From contig NZ_CP042218.1 in the NCBI RefSeq assembly GCF_007795095.1, positions 2,087,001 through 2,151,000 on the forward strand: a DNA stretch of 64,000 nucleotides, written 5' to 3'. The notes beneath the pieces were generated by a model. It saw only the letters and a list, made by a program, of their open reading frames with translations. It was not told the DNA's origin and did not search any database. The DNA is from Luteimonas granuli (GTDB taxonomy: Bacteria > Pseudomonadota > Gammaproteobacteria > Xanthomonadales > Xanthomonadaceae). A program made the translations under genes and the position numbers. Below are positions 20,620 through 30,968 of the stretch, in pieces (positions within the stretch are counted from its first letter, which is position 1; each line of letters begins with the position of its first letter).

Positions 20620-20623
<4 letters not shown>
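18263..20623 (-). CDS. ABC transporter permease, double FtsX domain
   Basis: 786 residues. The GTG at 20623 overlaps the ATPase stop (GTGA), giving [18 protein letters not shown], so the much longer open frame upstream is not used. One N-terminal helix ([19 protein letters not shown]) leads to a large periplasmic domain (about 45-260), an FtsX unit with three helices (about 265-385, [19 protein letters not shown] onward), a second single helix and periplasmic domain ([23 protein letters not shown]), and a second FtsX unit at the C-terminus. The two-unit design resembles permeases of ABC-HlyD export or lipoprotein systems. Substrate unknown. Confidence 0.87.
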
Positions 20624-21345
<722 letters not shown>

Positions 21346-21491
21346 GGCCGGATTCTAGGCGGAGGTGGCCTGCAGACGGCCCCGGAAGCGGCGAAAGGGC
21401 GCCGGGAACGGACCGGAGCGTCCCGGCCGCCCGGCCGCCGCCCCCGCCCGGGAGGGCTACAATGCCGCCTCCCCATGGTCCTGGAGCCGGC

Positions 21492-22760
21492 ATGTTCCCG
21501 CGCGACGCACGCATCGAAGGTTACGACCCCGAACTGGCCGCGGCGATCGCCGCCGAGAACCGCCGCCAGGAAGACCACGTCGAGCTGATCGCCAGCGAGA
21601 ACTACGCCAGCCCGCGGGTCATGGAGGCCCAGGGCAGCCAGCTGACCAACAAGTACGCGGAAGGGTATCCGGGCAAGCGCTACTACGGCGGCTGCGAACA
21701 TGTCGACGTCGCCGAGCAGCTGGCGATCGACCGCGTGAAGCAGCTCTTCGGCGCCGACTACGCCAACGTCCAGCCGCACTCCGGCTCGCAGGCCAACCAG
21801 GCCGTGTACCTGGCCCTGCTCGAGCCGGGCGACACCATCCTCGGCATGTCGCTGGCCCACGGCGGCCACCTGACCCACGGCGCCAGGGTCAACATCAGCG
21901 GCAAGCTGTTCAAGGCCGTGCAGTACGGCGTCGACGACCACGGCCTGATCGACTACGACGAGGTCGAGCGCCTCGCGGTCGAGCACCGGCCGAAGATGCT
22001 GGTGGGCGGCTTCAGCGCCTATTCGCAGGAGATCGACTGGGCGCGCTTCCGCGCGATCGCCGACAAGGTCGGCGCGATCCTGTTCGTCGACATGGCCCAC
22101 GTCGCCGGCCTGGTGGCCGCGGGCGTGTACCCGAACCCGGTGCCGCACGCGCACGTCGTGACCTCGACCACCCACAAGACCCTGCGCGGCCCGCGCGGCG
22201 GCATCATCGTCGCCAGCCGCAAGGCCATGGGCGAGGGCGCCGACGACATGGTCAAGAAGCTGCAGTCGATCGTCTTCCCGGGCATCCAGGGCGGTCCGCT
22301 CATGCACGTCATCGCCGCCAAGGCGGTGGCCTTCAAGGAAGCGCTGGAGCCGGAGTTCAAGGCCTACCAGCAGCAGGTGGTGAAGAACGCGCAGGCGATG
22401 GCGAAGGTGATCATCGACCGCGGCTACAAGATCGTCTCCGGCGGCACCAAGAACCACCTGATGCTGGTCGACATGATCGGCAAGGGCGTCACCGGCAAGG
22501 CCGCCGAAGAAGCGCTCGGCCGCGCCCACATCACCGTCAACAAGAACGCGGTACCCAACGACCCGCAGAAGCCCTTCGTGACCTCGGGCCTGCGCCTGGG
22601 CACGCCGGCGGTGACCACGCGCGGCTACCGCGAGCAGGACTGCATCGAGCTGGCCGGCTGGATCTGCGACATCCTGGACAACCCCGGGGACGAAGCCACC
22701 ATCGCCCGCGTGCGCGAGGCCGTGACGGCGCAGTGCCGCAAGTATCCGGTCTACGGCTGA
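21492..22760 (+). CDS. glyA: serine hydroxymethyltransferase
   Basis: PLP enzyme converting serine and tetrahydrofolate to glycine and methylene-THF; 422 residues. The ATG at 21492 ([15 protein letters not shown]) is preceded by GGAG (21483-21486), which favours it over the in-frame ATG at 21462. The PLP lysine is in [28 protein letters not shown] and YYGGCEHVD are also family signatures. A -10-like TACAAT lies at 21458-21463. Upstream of nrdR and the riboflavin genes, a common order in gammaproteobacteria. Confidence 0.96.
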   Translation: MFPRDARIEGYDPELAAAIAAENRRQEDHVELIASENYASPRVMEAQGSQLTNKYAEGYPGKRYYGGCEHVDVAEQLAIDRVKQLFGADYANVQPHSGSQANQAVYLALLEPGDTILGMSLAHGGHLTHGARVNISGKLFKAVQYGVDDHGLIDYDEVERLAVEHRPKMLVGGFSAYSQEIDWARFRAIADKVGAILFVDMAHVAGLVAAGVYPNPVPHAHVVTSTTHKTLRGPRGGIIVASRKAMGEGADDMVKKLQSIVFPGIQGGPLMHVIAAKAVAFKEALEPEFKAYQQQVVKNAQAMAKVIIDRGYKIVSGGTKNHLMLVDMIGKGVTGKAAEEALGRAHITVNKNAVPNDPQKPFVTSGLRLGTPAVTTRGYREQDCIELAGWICDILDNPGDEATIARVREAVTAQCRKYPVYG

Positions 22761-22784
22761 TCGGATCCCGGGTCCCGGCCTTCG

Positions 22785-23318
22785 ATGCACTGTCCCTTCT
22801 GCCAGCACGTCGACACCCGCGTCATCGACTCCCGCGTGAGCGATGACGGCGCGACCATCCGGCGCCGGCGCGAGTGCGAGGCCTGCGGCGAACGCTTCTC
22901 GACGCTGGAGACCATCGAGCTCAAGCTGCCGGCGATCATCAAGTCCGACGGTCGCCGCGACACCTTCGACGCGCGCAAGCTGCGCCAGAGCTTCGACCGC
23001 GCGCTGCACAAGCGCCCGGTGTCGGAGGAGCAGATCGAGGCCGCGGTGCGCGCCGTCATCAACCAGATGCGCATGACCACCGAGCGCGAGCTGGCCTCGC
23101 GCCGGGTGGGCGAGTTCGTGATGGCCGAGCTGCGCAAGCTCGACCATGTCGCCTACGTGCGTTTCGCCTCGGTCTACCGTTCGTTCCAGGACGTGGCCGA
23201 CTTCCGCGAGGAGCTCGACCGGCTCGAGCGCGACCTGCCCGGCGAAGCCCAGCTGCCGCTGCTCGGCGGCGAGGTCGTCGCCTTCGATCCGCGTCCCGGC
23301 CGGGGCCGGAAGCGTTGA
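22785..23318 (+). CDS. nrdR: transcriptional repressor NrdR
   Basis: 177 residues. An N-terminal zinc ribbon with CPFC and CEAC (residues 3-6 and 31-34) binds NrdR boxes; the ATP-cone domain (about 46-136, [24 protein letters not shown]) senses ATP/dATP. It represses ribonucleotide reductase genes. The C-terminal tail is longer than in E. coli (about 149 residues) and Gly/Arg-rich. It sits 24 bases after glyA and 34 before ribD. Confidence 0.95.
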   Translation: MHCPFCQHVDTRVIDSRVSDDGATIRRRRECEACGERFSTLETIELKLPAIIKSDGRRDTFDARKLRQSFDRALHKRPVSEEQIEAAVRAVINQMRMTTERELASRRVGEFVMAELRKLDHVAYVRFASVYRSFQDVADFREELDRLERDLPGEAQLPLLGGEVVAFDPRPGRGRKR

Positions 23319-23352
23319 GCGGCGTGCGCGGGTCGCGCCGGGGCATCGCCCG

Positions 23353-24501
23353 ATGAGGGGATATTCCGCGACCGATCACGTGATGATGGCGCGCGCGTTG
23401 CGCCTTGCGGAGCGCGGTGCCTGGACCACCCGCCCGAACCCGATGGTGGGCTGCGTGCTGGCGCACGGCGACGAGGTGGTGGGCGAGGGCTGGCATGTGC
23501 GGCCCGGCGGGCCGCATGCCGAGATCATCGCGATCGAAGCGGCCGGCGAACGCGCCCGCGGCGCCACCGCCTACGTCAGCCTGGAACCCTGCGCCCACAC
23601 TGGCCGCACCGGCCCCTGCGCCGACGCACTGGTCGCCGCCGGCGTCGCGCGCGTGGTGGCGGCGATGCGCGATCCGTTCCCGCAGGTCGACGGCAGCGGC
23701 TTCGACCGCCTGCGCGCGGCCGGGATCGAGATCGTGCACGGCCTGATGGAGACGCAGGCGCAGGCGCTCAACCGCGGCTACGTCTCGCGCCTGGTGCGCG
23801 GACGGCCATGGCTGCGGGTGAAGCTGGCGATGAGCCTGGACGGCCACACCGCGATGGAGAGCGGCGAGTCGAAATGGATCAGCGGCGAGGCCGCGCGCAT
23901 GGACGTGATGCGCTGGCGCGCGCGCAGCGGCGCGCTGCTGACCGGTTCCGGCACCGTGATGGCCGACGACCCGCAGTTGACGGTGCGCCTGGACGGGCCG
24001 GCGGAGTTCTCGCCCCCGCTGCGCGTGGTGCTCGACCCGGGCCTGGCGACCGTCGCACGTGGCCGGGTGCGCGAGGGCGAGGCACCGACGCTGTACGTGC
24101 ATGCCGCCAATGCCAAGCCGCCGCGCGACTTCGCCAGCGAGCGGGTGGCGGTGCCGGCCGACGGCAACGCGCTCGACCTGGCCGCGGTGCTGCGCGTGCT
24201 CGCCGACCGCGGCATCAACGAGGTCCAGGTCGAGGCCGGCGCCACCCTGGCCGGCGCTTTCCTGCGCGCGGGCCTGGTGGACGAGGTGCTGCTCTACGTG
24301 GCACCGGTGTTGCTGGGCACGCAGGCGCGACCGCTGTTCTCCGGACTGCAGATCCAGGACATGACGCAGCGCATGGCGATGCGCCTCGAGGAATCGGTGA
24401 GCGTGGGCGGCGACCTGCGCCTGCGCCTGTACCCGGTGTGCGAGGTCGCGGCGGACGCGGGCGCTGCCGCGTTCGCCGGCGCGGCAGGACAGGAGGCTTA
24501 G
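23353..24501 (+). CDS. ribD: bifunctional riboflavin deaminase/reductase RibD
   Basis: 382 residues; second and third steps of riboflavin synthesis. The N-terminal CMP/dCMP-type deaminase has zinc ligands in HAEIIAI and PCAHTGRTGPC. The C-terminal reductase domain (from about 150) has LRVKLAMSLDGHTAMESGESKWIS and VQVEAGATLAGAFL. The ATG at 23353 (MRGYSATDHVMMARAL) is chosen because the upstream frame is an nrdR shadow. Next gene ribE starts 2 bases after the stop. Confidence 0.95.
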   Translation: MRGYSATDHVMMARALRLAERGAWTTRPNPMVGCVLAHGDEVVGEGWHVRPGGPHAEIIAIEAAGERARGATAYVSLEPCAHTGRTGPCADALVAAGVARVVAAMRDPFPQVDGSGFDRLRAAGIEIVHGLMETQAQALNRGYVSRLVRGRPWLRVKLAMSLDGHTAMESGESKWISGEAARMDVMRWRARSGALLTGSGTVMADDPQLTVRLDGPAEFSPPLRVVLDPGLATVARGRVREGEAPTLYVHAANAKPPRDFASERVAVPADGNALDLAAVLRVLADRGINEVQVEAGATLAGAFLRAGLVDEVLLYVAPVLLGTQARPLFSGLQIQDMTQRMAMRLEESVSVGGDLRLRLYPVCEVAADAGAAAFAGAAGQEA

Positions 24502-24503
24502 AC

Positions 24504-25097
24504 GTGTTCACCGGAATCATCGAGGCCGTCGGACGCCTGGACGCACGCGAGCAGCGCGGCGGCGACGCCCGCCTGCGCATCGCGGTGGGTGCGCTGCCCT
24601 TCGCGGACGCGCGGCTGGGCGAGAGCATCGCGGTCAACGGCGTCTGCCTGACCGTGGTCGCCTTCGACGCCGGCCATTTCGAGGCCGACGCCTCCAACGA
24701 GACCCTGGCCCTGACCACGCTCGGCGGCCTGGCCCCGGGCACGCCCTTGAACCTGGAGCGCGCGATGCGGCCGACCGACCGCCTCGGTGGCCATCTGGTC
24801 AGCGGCCACGTCGACGGCGTCGGCCGCGTGCTGGACGTCCGCGAGGACGCACGCGCCCAGCGCTGGCGCTTCGCCATGCCCCCGGCGCTGGCGAAGTACG
24901 TCGCGCAGAAAGGCTCGATCTGCGTCGACGGCGTCAGCCTCACGGTCAATGCCGCCGGTGCCGACGATTTCGAGGTGGCGCTGGTGCCGCACACCGTCGC
25001 CAACACCGCGTTCGCGGTCGCCCGCACCGGCGACGCGGTGAACCTCGAGGTCGACCTGGTCGCGCGCTACCTCGAACGCCTTCGCACCACGCCCTGA
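24504..25097 (+). CDS. ribE: riboflavin synthase alpha chain
   Basis: Dismutates two dimethylribityllumazine to riboflavin plus precursor; 197 residues. GTG start at 24504 preceded by AGGAGG (24490-24495). Two lumazine-binding barrels are seen: MFTGIIEAVG and GESIAVNGVCLTV in the first, and HLVSGHVDGVGRV and GSICVDGVSLTVN in the second. Follows ribD by 2 bases; a palindromic repeat lies between it and ribB. Confidence 0.95.
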   Translation: MFTGIIEAVGRLDAREQRGGDARLRIAVGALPFADARLGESIAVNGVCLTVVAFDAGHFEADASNETLALTTLGGLAPGTPLNLERAMRPTDRLGGHLVSGHVDGVGRVLDVREDARAQRWRFAMPPALAKYVAQKGSICVDGVSLTVNAAGADDFEVALVPHTVANTAFAVARTGDAVNLEVDLVARYLERLRTTP

Positions 25098-25120
25098 TCG
25101 GCCCGCCCGCAGGCCATCCC

Positions 25121-25175
25121 TGTGGAAGCGGCTCCGATCCTCGCAGTCCATGTCGCGGCCATGGCCGCTCCCACA
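25121..25175. repeat. palindromic repeat (family B)
   Basis: Inverted arms TGTGGAAGCGGC and GCCGCTCCCACA (25121-25132, 25164-25175) around GCGGCCATGGCC. A related copy, GTGGGAGCGGCCATGGCCGC, lies at 45708. It fills the gap between ribE and ribB. It resembles another dispersed palindrome family of Xanthomonadaceae. Confidence 0.7.
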
Positions 25176-25196
25176 AACCACAGGTCGCAGTCCGCC

Positions 25197-26312
25197 ATGT
25201 CTTTCGCCCCCATCCCCGAACTGCTCGAAGAACTCCGCGCCGGCCGCATGGTCGTCATCGTCGACGACGAGGACCGCGAGAACGAGGGCGACCTGATCAT
25301 GGCCGCCGAACTCGTGCGCCCGGCCGACATCAACTTCATGGTCACCCACGCCCGCGGCCTGGTCTGCCTGTCGCTGACCCGCGAGCGCTGCGCCCAGCTC
25401 GGGCTGCCGCCGATGGTCCGCGACAACACGTCGTCGCACCACACCAACTTCACCGTCTCGATCGAGGCCGCCGAGGGCGTGACCACCGGCATCTCCGCCT
25501 ACGACCGCGCGCACACCATCCGCACCGCGGTCCGGCCGAACGCGCAGCCGTCCGACCTCGCGCAGCCGGGGCACATCTTCCCGCTGGCCGCGCAGCCCGG
25601 CGGGGTCCTCGCCCGCGCGGGCCATACCGAGGCCGCGGCCGATCTCGCGCTGCTCGCGGGGCTGGAGCCGGCCGGCGTGCTGGTCGAGATCCTCAACCCC
25701 GACGGGACCATGGCGCGGCGGCCGGAGCTCGAAGTGTTCGCGCGCGAACACGGGCTGAAGATGGGCTCGATCGAGGCCCTGATCCGCCACCGCCTGGAGA
25801 CCGAGCACACGGTCGAACGCGTGGACAGCCGCGACATCGAGACCGAGCACGGCCCGTTCCGGCTGTACACCTACCGCGACCGCCTGGGCCACGGGCTGCA
25901 CTTCGCCCTTGTCCGCGGCGAACCCGACGCCGCCACGCCCACCCTGGTGCGGGTGCAGGTGCGCAACGCCCTCGCCGACGTGCTGCGCTGGCGCCGCCCG
26001 GACTTCGGGCCGGCCGTCGGCGACGTGCTCGCCGCGATCGCCGCCGAGGGCCGGGGTGCGCTGGTGCTGCTCGACGGCGGCCAGACGCCCGACGCCCTGC
26101 TCCAGCGCCTGCGCGCGGCCGATGCGCCGCCGGACGCCGGCGGCCGCGGCGAGGCCGGTGGTCTGGTCGAGTGGCGCCGCAACGGCGCCGGCAGCCAGAT
26201 CCTCGCCGACCTCGGCCTCGGCCGGCTGCGCGTGATGGGCACCGCCCGCAAGCAGGTCGGCCTGGCGGGCTTCGGCCTCGAGGTGGTGGAATACATCGAG
26301 CACGCGGGCTGA
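25197..26312 (+). CDS. ribB: 3,4-dihydroxy-2-butanone 4-phosphate synthase with degenerate GTP cyclohydrolase II domain (RibBX type)
   Basis: 371 residues. Residues 1-200 are a full DHBP synthase (VDDEDRENEGDLIMAAE, THARGLVCL, SAYDRAHTI, GHIFPLAA, HTEAA). The C-terminal part has the GCH II fold outline (HGPFRLYTYRD to GTARKQVGLAGFGLEVVEY), but the three zinc cysteines and the RMHSE-type GTP motif are absent, so it should not hydrolyse GTP. Such RibBX hybrids are known in proteobacteria; a separate ribA is then expected elsewhere. The ATG at 25197 (MSFAPIPELLEELRAGR) is chosen over 25122, which would translate the repeat. Confidence 0.92.
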   Translation: MSFAPIPELLEELRAGRMVVIVDDEDRENEGDLIMAAELVRPADINFMVTHARGLVCLSLTRERCAQLGLPPMVRDNTSSHHTNFTVSIEAAEGVTTGISAYDRAHTIRTAVRPNAQPSDLAQPGHIFPLAAQPGGVLARAGHTEAAADLALLAGLEPAGVLVEILNPDGTMARRPELEVFAREHGLKMGSIEALIRHRLETEHTVERVDSRDIETEHGPFRLYTYRDRLGHGLHFALVRGEPDAATPTLVRVQVRNALADVLRWRRPDFGPAVGDVLAAIAAEGRGALVLLDGGQTPDALLQRLRAADAPPDAGGRGEAGGLVEWRRNGAGSQILADLGLGRLRVMGTARKQVGLAGFGLEVVEYIEHAG

Positions 26313-26401
26313 ACCTCCGCTTCATCGCCTGCAGCCGCGGGCGATGGGCGGCACCGCCGCGGCGCAGGGCTTAGAATGCGCCCTCGTCCAAGGAACCCGA
26401 C

Positions 26402-26869
26402 ATGACGCATCACGAAGGCGACCTGCGCGCCCCTGAAGGCGCGCGCTTCGCGATCATCGCCAGCCGCTGGAACTCGCGCATCGTCGATGCCCTGGTGGCC
26501 GGCGCGCGCGCCACCTTCGAGCGCCACGGCGTGGACGCCGGGTCGGTCGACGTGATCCGCGTGCCCGGCGCCTGGGAGATCCCGGTGGTGGCATCCCGCC
26601 TCGCCCGCGACGGCCGCCATGCCGCCCTGGTCGCGCTGGGCTGCGTCGTGCGCGGGGACACCCGCCACTTCGAGCATGTCGCCGACAGCTGCGCCCAGGC
26701 GCTGGCCCGGCTGCAGGTCGAACACGGCCTGCCGGTGGCCAACGGCGTACTCGCCGTCGACGACCTCGCCGATGCCGAGAACCGCGCCGGCGGCAGCCAT
26801 GGCCACAAGGGCGAGGAATGCGCCCTGGTGGTGATCGAGATGGCCAACCTGCTGGGCAGGCTGTCGTGA
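26402..26869 (+). CDS. ribH: 6,7-dimethyl-8-ribityllumazine synthase
   Basis: 155 residues; condenses the pyrimidinedione with DHBP. Signatures: [18 protein letters not shown] (aromatic Trp), [27 protein letters not shown] with the catalytic His, and [12 protein letters not shown]. Preceded by AAGGA (26390-26394) and a -10-like TAGAAT at 26372-26377, so it may have its own promoter within the rib operon. Its stop overlaps the nusB GTG start. Confidence 0.95.
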   Translation: MTHHEGDLRAPEGARFAIIASRWNSRIVDALVAGARATFERHGVDAGSVDVIRVPGAWEIPVVASRLARDGRHAALVALGCVVRGDTRHFEHVADSCAQALARLQVEHGLPVANGVLAVDDLADAENRAGGSHGHKGEECALVVIEMANLLGRLS

Positions 26870-27336
26870 GGCCGCCGCGCGGCGGCCGCGGCAGCGGCGG
26901 CATCGACACCGTCGGGCGCTCGCGCTCGCGCCGGCGCGCGCTGCAGGCGGTCTATGCCATGCAGCTCTCGGGCGTGGACGCGCGCAACGCCATCGCCCAG
27001 TTCGCGCACGAGCAGGCCCACGAAGTGGCCGACCTGGAGTACTTCGAAGACCTGGTGCGCGGCGTGGAGACCCATCGCCGCGACCTCGACGCCGCGCTGC
27101 AGCCCTTCCTCGACCGCCCCATCGCCGACGTCGACCCGATCGAGCGCGCCATGCTGCGCATCGCCGCCTACGAACTGCGGCACCGCATCGACGTGCCCTA
27201 CCGGGTGGTGATCGACGAGGCGCTGAAGACGGTCAAGCGCTTCGGCTCCGAGCACGGGCACACCTACGTCAACGGCGTGCTCGACCACGCCGCCGCCGAC
27301 TGGCGTGCGGCCGAGGTGCGGGCCGCCCGCGGCTGA
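26866..27336 (+). CDS. nusB: transcription antitermination factor NusB
   Basis: All-helical RNA-binding factor of rRNA antitermination (with NusE), 156 residues. GTG at 26866 overlaps the ribH stop. Signatures: [42 protein letters not shown] and [29 protein letters not shown]. ribH-nusB-thiL is a widely conserved gene order. Confidence 0.95.
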   Translation: MRPPRGGRGSGGIDTVGRSRSRRRALQAVYAMQLSGVDARNAIAQFAHEQAHEVADLEYFEDLVRGVETHRRDLDAALQPFLDRPIADVDPIERAMLRIAAYELRHRIDVPYRVVIDEALKTVKRFGSEHGHTYVNGVLDHAAADWRAAEVRAARG

Positions 27337-27366
27337 GCCCGCGCGGCCGGCCCAGCGGCCACTGCG

Positions 27367-28381
27367 ATGGCCGAGTTCTCTCTCATCGACCTGATCCGGA
27401 CGCGTGCCGCCACGCAGGCGCGCGACGACGTGGTGCTGGGCATCGGCGACGACGCCGCGCTGCTGCAGCCGCCGCCCGGCATGCAGCTGGCGGTGGCCAT
27501 GGACACGCTCAATGCGGGCGTGCACTTCCCCGCCGGCACCGCCGCGGCCGACATCGGCTGGAAGGCGCTGGCGGTGAACCTGTCCGATCTTGCGGCGATG
27601 GGTGCCGAACCGGCCTGGTGCACGCTGTCGCTGTCGCTGCCCGATGGCGACCCGGACTGGATGATCGGCTTCCTCGACGGCTTCCTCGCGCTCGCGCGGG
27701 CGCATCGCGTCGCCCTGGTTGGCGGCGACACCACGCGCGGGCCGCTGTCGGTGTCGGTCACCGTGCACGGTTTCGTCGCCCCGGGTCGCGCGCTGCGCCG
27801 CGATGGCGCGCGGGCGGGCGACACCGTGTGGGTCAGCGGTGCCCTGGGCGGCGCGGCGGGCGCGCTGGAGCAGTGGCGCCGTGGCATGGCGCCCGGACAG
27901 GGGCCGGGCAGAGAAACGCGGATCGATCCGGCGCTGCGCCAGCGCCTGGACCGGCCGCTGCCGCGGGTCGCGCTGGGCCGGGCGCTGACCGGCACGGCCA
28001 CGGCCTGCATCGACATCTCCGACGGCGTGCTCGCCGACCTCGGCCATGTCTGTGCCGCCAGCGGCATCGGCGCACGGCTGGACGTCGATGCCCTGCCGGG
28101 CCGCGAGGCGCTGCGTCCACACTTCGACGGTGACCTCCTGCGCACCCTGCAGGCCACCGGCGGCGACGACTACGAGCTCTGCTTCCACCGCGCCTGCGGG
28201 CCTGGACGACGCCGTGCGCGCGGCCGCGGCCGCGGCGGGCGTGGAGGTCACCCGCGTGGGCGGGATCGTCGCGGGGCAGGGCGTGCGCGCTTTCGATGCC
28301 GCCGGCGAGCCCTGGCGGCCGGCGCGCACCGGCCATGAACACTTCGCCGCCTCGCCGGCGCCCCCGCCGGGCCTTCCATAG
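27367..28381 (+). CDS. thiL: thiamine-monophosphate kinase ThiL, frameshifted near the C-terminus
   Basis: Phosphorylates thiamine monophosphate to the diphosphate. The first 275 residues are a clear ThiL (EFSLIDLIR, GIGDDAALL, DTLNAGVHFP, VGGDTTRGP, DISDGVLADLGH, TGGDDYELCF). The frame is then lost: an extra C at 28185-28186 turns the expected ELCFTAPAGLDDAV into ELCFHRACGPGRRR. The correct frame continues from 28187 to TAG at 28379-28381 and contains the TGHEHF end typical of ThiL. With one C removed the protein has about 337 residues; as written it would be 323 residues with a scrambled tail. A sequencing error is the simplest explanation. Confidence 0.88.
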
Positions 28382-28409
28382 GCGGGAATCGCGGTCGCGC
28401 TGCGGGGCC

Positions 28410-28781
28410 TCAGGCGTCGTCGGCGCGGAAGGCGTCGCGGTGCCAGGTGAAGTCCGGTGCGTCGGGATCGCCGAGGGCCTCGACCACGTCGAAGCGGCAG
28501 AACGCTTCCGCCAGGGCCGGATGCTGCAGCAGGAACAGTTCCGCCGCGCGCACCAGCTTCCGGCGCTTGCCGCGGTCGACCGACTCCGCGCCGCCGCCGT
28601 AGTCGGCGCTGGCCCGATAGCGCACCTCCACGAACACCAGGGTGTCGCCGTCGCGCATCACCAGGTCGAGTTCGCCGAGGCGGTAGCCGGCGTTGGCCGC
28701 GACCTCGTCCAGTCCGGCGCGCAACAGGTGCGTGCGCGCCGCCGCCTCGACGCGGGCGCCACGCCGGCGCGCCTCGCTCAT
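28410..28781 (-). CDS. YraN family endonuclease-fold protein (UPF0102)
   Basis: 123 residues. PD-(D/E)XK-like core: [25 protein letters not shown] gives the Asp, Glu and Lys/Arg positions of an Endonuclease_NS/Hjc-like fold. Cellular role is not established for the family. The start [20 protein letters not shown] at 28781 is chosen over the longer frame that overlaps the lpoA end. It follows the LpoA-like gene by 61 bases, the same pairing as yraM-yraN in E. coli. Confidence 0.88.
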   Translation of the reverse strand: MSEARRRGARVEAAARTHLLRAGLDEVAANAGYRLGELDLVMRDGDTLVFVEVRYRASADYGGGAESVDRGKRRKLVRAAELFLLQHPALAEAFCRFDVVEALGDPDAPDFTWHRDAFRADDA

Positions 28782-28842
28782 CGGCCTGCTTCCGGGCGAC
28801 GCGCCCCGCCGATCGCCCGGCACACCGCCGCCGGGCTCCGGT

Positions 28843-30024
28843 TCACCGCCCGGCGCCGGCCAGCGGCACCACCTGGCCGCCGCTGAAGGTCGACCAGGCC
28901 GGTGTGCGCAGCACGTGCCCGCCGGGACCCATGCGCAGCACGCCGCTGGCGCTGGAGACGGAGGCTTCCGGGCTGCTGGCCAGGTGGCCGAGGTAGGCCG
29001 AGAGCAGCCAGGCGTCGTAGCCGAAGGCGAACAGGCGCGCGGCCGGGCCCCGCGCGGTCGGCAGCGCCTCGGCAACGCCGCGCGCCGCCGGCAGTCCGGG
29101 GGCTCCGGACACGGTCCATGCGTCGCTGGGGAAGGCGATGCCGTCCAGCGCCGCGTCCTCTTCGGGATTCCCGGTGCCCGACAGCAGCTGCGACGTCGCC
29201 GCGCGGGGACGGCCGTGCAGCCCGGCCGCGGAAACCTGCGCCGCCATCAGCCGCGCCTGCGGCCCGCGCAGGGCCATGTACACCGCGTCCACGCCGCCCT
29301 CCCGCTGCAGCGCCGCCTGCATCGCGCCGACGAGATCCGGTGGCTCGTCGCCGACCACGGCCAGCGTCTGCACGACGCCGCCGCCCAGTTCCCCCAGCCT
29401 GGCGGCCAGTGCCCCGGTGCTGCGGCGGGCGTTGTCGTCGCCCGAACTCAGCACCAGCACGCGCAGGGCGTTGCGCGCGGCGAAGAAGTCCGCCGCCGCG
29501 GTGCCTTCGTCTTCCGGCGCAAGCGCGTAGCTGGCGCTGTTCACGGGCGGCGCGCCGGCGCGGTTGAGCGCCAGGACCGGCACCGTGGCCACGGTCTGCG
29601 CGAACACCGCGTCCACCTCCTCGCGGCCCAGCGGCCCGACCACCTGGTCGGCGCCCTCGGCCACCGCGCGCCGGTACGCGTCCACCGCGCCCCGGGCGGT
29701 GCCGGCGGTGTCGTAGAACTCGAGGTCGGGGCGGCGCCGGTATTCGCCGTAGTAGCCGGCCAGCAGGCCGTCGCGCACCGGGCCGGCCGCGGTGGCCAGG
29801 CTGCCGGACAGCGGCAGCAGCACGGCCAGCCTGCGCGGCGGGCGATAGCCGTCGCGTTCGGCGGGCGGGCGGTCGCCGGCGTCGAACTGCCAGTGTCCCG
29901 TGGCCGCCGGTTCCGGCCGGCCCGACGGTGCCTCGACCGGCCGCGCGACCTGCACGGTCGAGCAGCCCGCGACCGCGAGCGCGGCGAGGGTTGCGGTCAG
30001 GACCTGCTTCCAGGGATGGCGCAT
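28843..30024 (-). CDS. LpoA-like penicillin-binding protein activator (YraM family lipoprotein)
   Basis: 393 residues. Lipoprotein signal with lipobox LAVAGC (Cys about residue 21), then a periplasmic-binding-protein-type domain: [44 protein letters not shown]. It matches the C-terminal domain of E. coli LpoA, the outer-membrane activator of PBP1A; the N-terminal TPR domain of E. coli LpoA is missing, as in short family members. Divergent from rsmI, with a minus-strand -10-like TAGAAT at 30054-30059. The rsmI-lpoA-yraN arrangement is conserved in gammaproteobacteria. Confidence 0.85.
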   Translation of the reverse strand: MRHPWKQVLTATLAALAVAGCSTVQVARPVEAPSGRPEPAATGHWQFDAGDRPPAERDGYRPPRRLAVLLPLSGSLATAAGPVRDGLLAGYYGEYRRRPDLEFYDTAGTARGAVDAYRRAVAEGADQVVGPLGREEVDAVFAQTVATVPVLALNRAGAPPVNSASYALAPEDEGTAAADFFAARNALRVLVLSSGDDNARRSTGALAARLGELGGGVVQTLAVVGDEPPDLVGAMQAALQREGGVDAVYMALRGPQARLMAAQVSAAGLHGRPRAATSQLLSGTGNPEEDAALDGIAFPSDAWTVSGAPGLPAARGVAEALPTARGPAARLFAFGYDAWLLSAYLGHLASSPEASVSSASGVLRMGPGGHVLRTPAWSTFSGGQVVPLAGAGR

Positions 30025-30079
30025 CGAAGCGCTCCGGCTGCGAGAATGCCCGGATTCTACCGTCACCCGCAGGGACACG

Positions 30080-30907
30080 ATGCAGCCCGCCGCCGGAACC
30101 CTCCACGTCGTCGCCACGCCGATCGGCAACCTCGCCGACCTGTCGCCGCGCGCGCTGGAGACGCTGCGCAGCGTGGACGCGGTCTGCGCCGAAGACACCC
30201 GCCACACCCGCCATCTGTTGGCCCACTTCGGCATCGAGCGACCGCTGCAGGCACTGCACGAGCACAACGAGGCCGAGGTGGCGGAACGGCTGGTGGCGCG
30301 GCTCGCCGCGGGCGAATCGCTGGCCCTCGTGTCCGACGCAGGCACGCCGCTGGTCAGCGATCCCGGCTTCCGCCTGGTGCGCGCCGCGCGCGAGGCCGGA
30401 ATCCGCGTCAGCCCGGTGCCCGGGCCCAGCGCGATCATCGCCGCGCTGAGCGTGGCCGGGTTGCCCAGCGACCGCTTCGCCTTCGAAGGCTTCCTGCCGG
30501 CGAAGGCCGGCGCGCGCCGCGAGCGCCTGGCCGCGCTGGCCGGCGAGGTGCGGACGCTGGTGTTCTACGAGTCCTCCCATCGCATCGCCGACACCCTTGC
30601 CGACTGCGTGGCGGCGTTCGGCGGTGAGCGCCCGGCGGTGCTGGCGCGCGAGCTGACCAAGCTGTTCGAGACCGTGCTCGACGGGCCGCTTTCCGGTCTG
30701 CAGGCGCGGGTGGACGCCGACCCGGACCAGCGCAGGGGCGAGTTCGTGCTGCTGGTGCAGGGCGCCGGCGATGACGCCGATGCGAAGATCGCCGAGGGAC
30801 GGCGGATCTACGCGCTGCTGGCCACCGAACTGAAGCCGTCCGTCGCCGCGAAACTGGCCGCCGAGATCAGCGGCGCGCCGCGCAAGGCCCTGTACGGCGG
30901 ACGGTAG
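30080..30907 (+). CDS. rsmI: 16S rRNA 2'-O-methyltransferase RsmI (C1402)
   Basis: 275 residues, tetrapyrrole-methylase fold. Signatures: LHVVATPIGNLADLSPRALETL, EDTRHTRHLL, SDAGTPLVSDPGFRLV, VPGPSAIIAALSVAGLPSDRFAFEGFLP and FYESSHRI. ATG at 30080 with AGGGA (30071-30075) in front. A GAGAAT -10-like element at 30042-30047 overlaps the divergent lpoA promoter region. Confidence 0.95.
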   Translation: MQPAAGTLHVVATPIGNLADLSPRALETLRSVDAVCAEDTRHTRHLLAHFGIERPLQALHEHNEAEVAERLVARLAAGESLALVSDAGTPLVSDPGFRLVRAAREAGIRVSPVPGPSAIIAALSVAGLPSDRFAFEGFLPAKAGARRERLAALAGEVRTLVFYESSHRIADTLADCVAAFGGERPAVLARELTKLFETVLDGPLSGLQARVDADPDQRRGEFVLLVQGAGDDADAKIAEGRRIYALLATELKPSVAAKLAAEISGAPRKALYGGR

Positions 30908-30968
30908 AAGCGGCGACAGCACGAGCGGCCTGCAGCGTACGGACATCAACGAAAGGGAGTTCAAACCA

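Noticed and set aside
23319-23352. FMN riboswitch before the riboflavin genes
   Set aside because: Only 34 bases separate nrdR and ribD, and the conserved RFN element bases were not seen there or before ribB.
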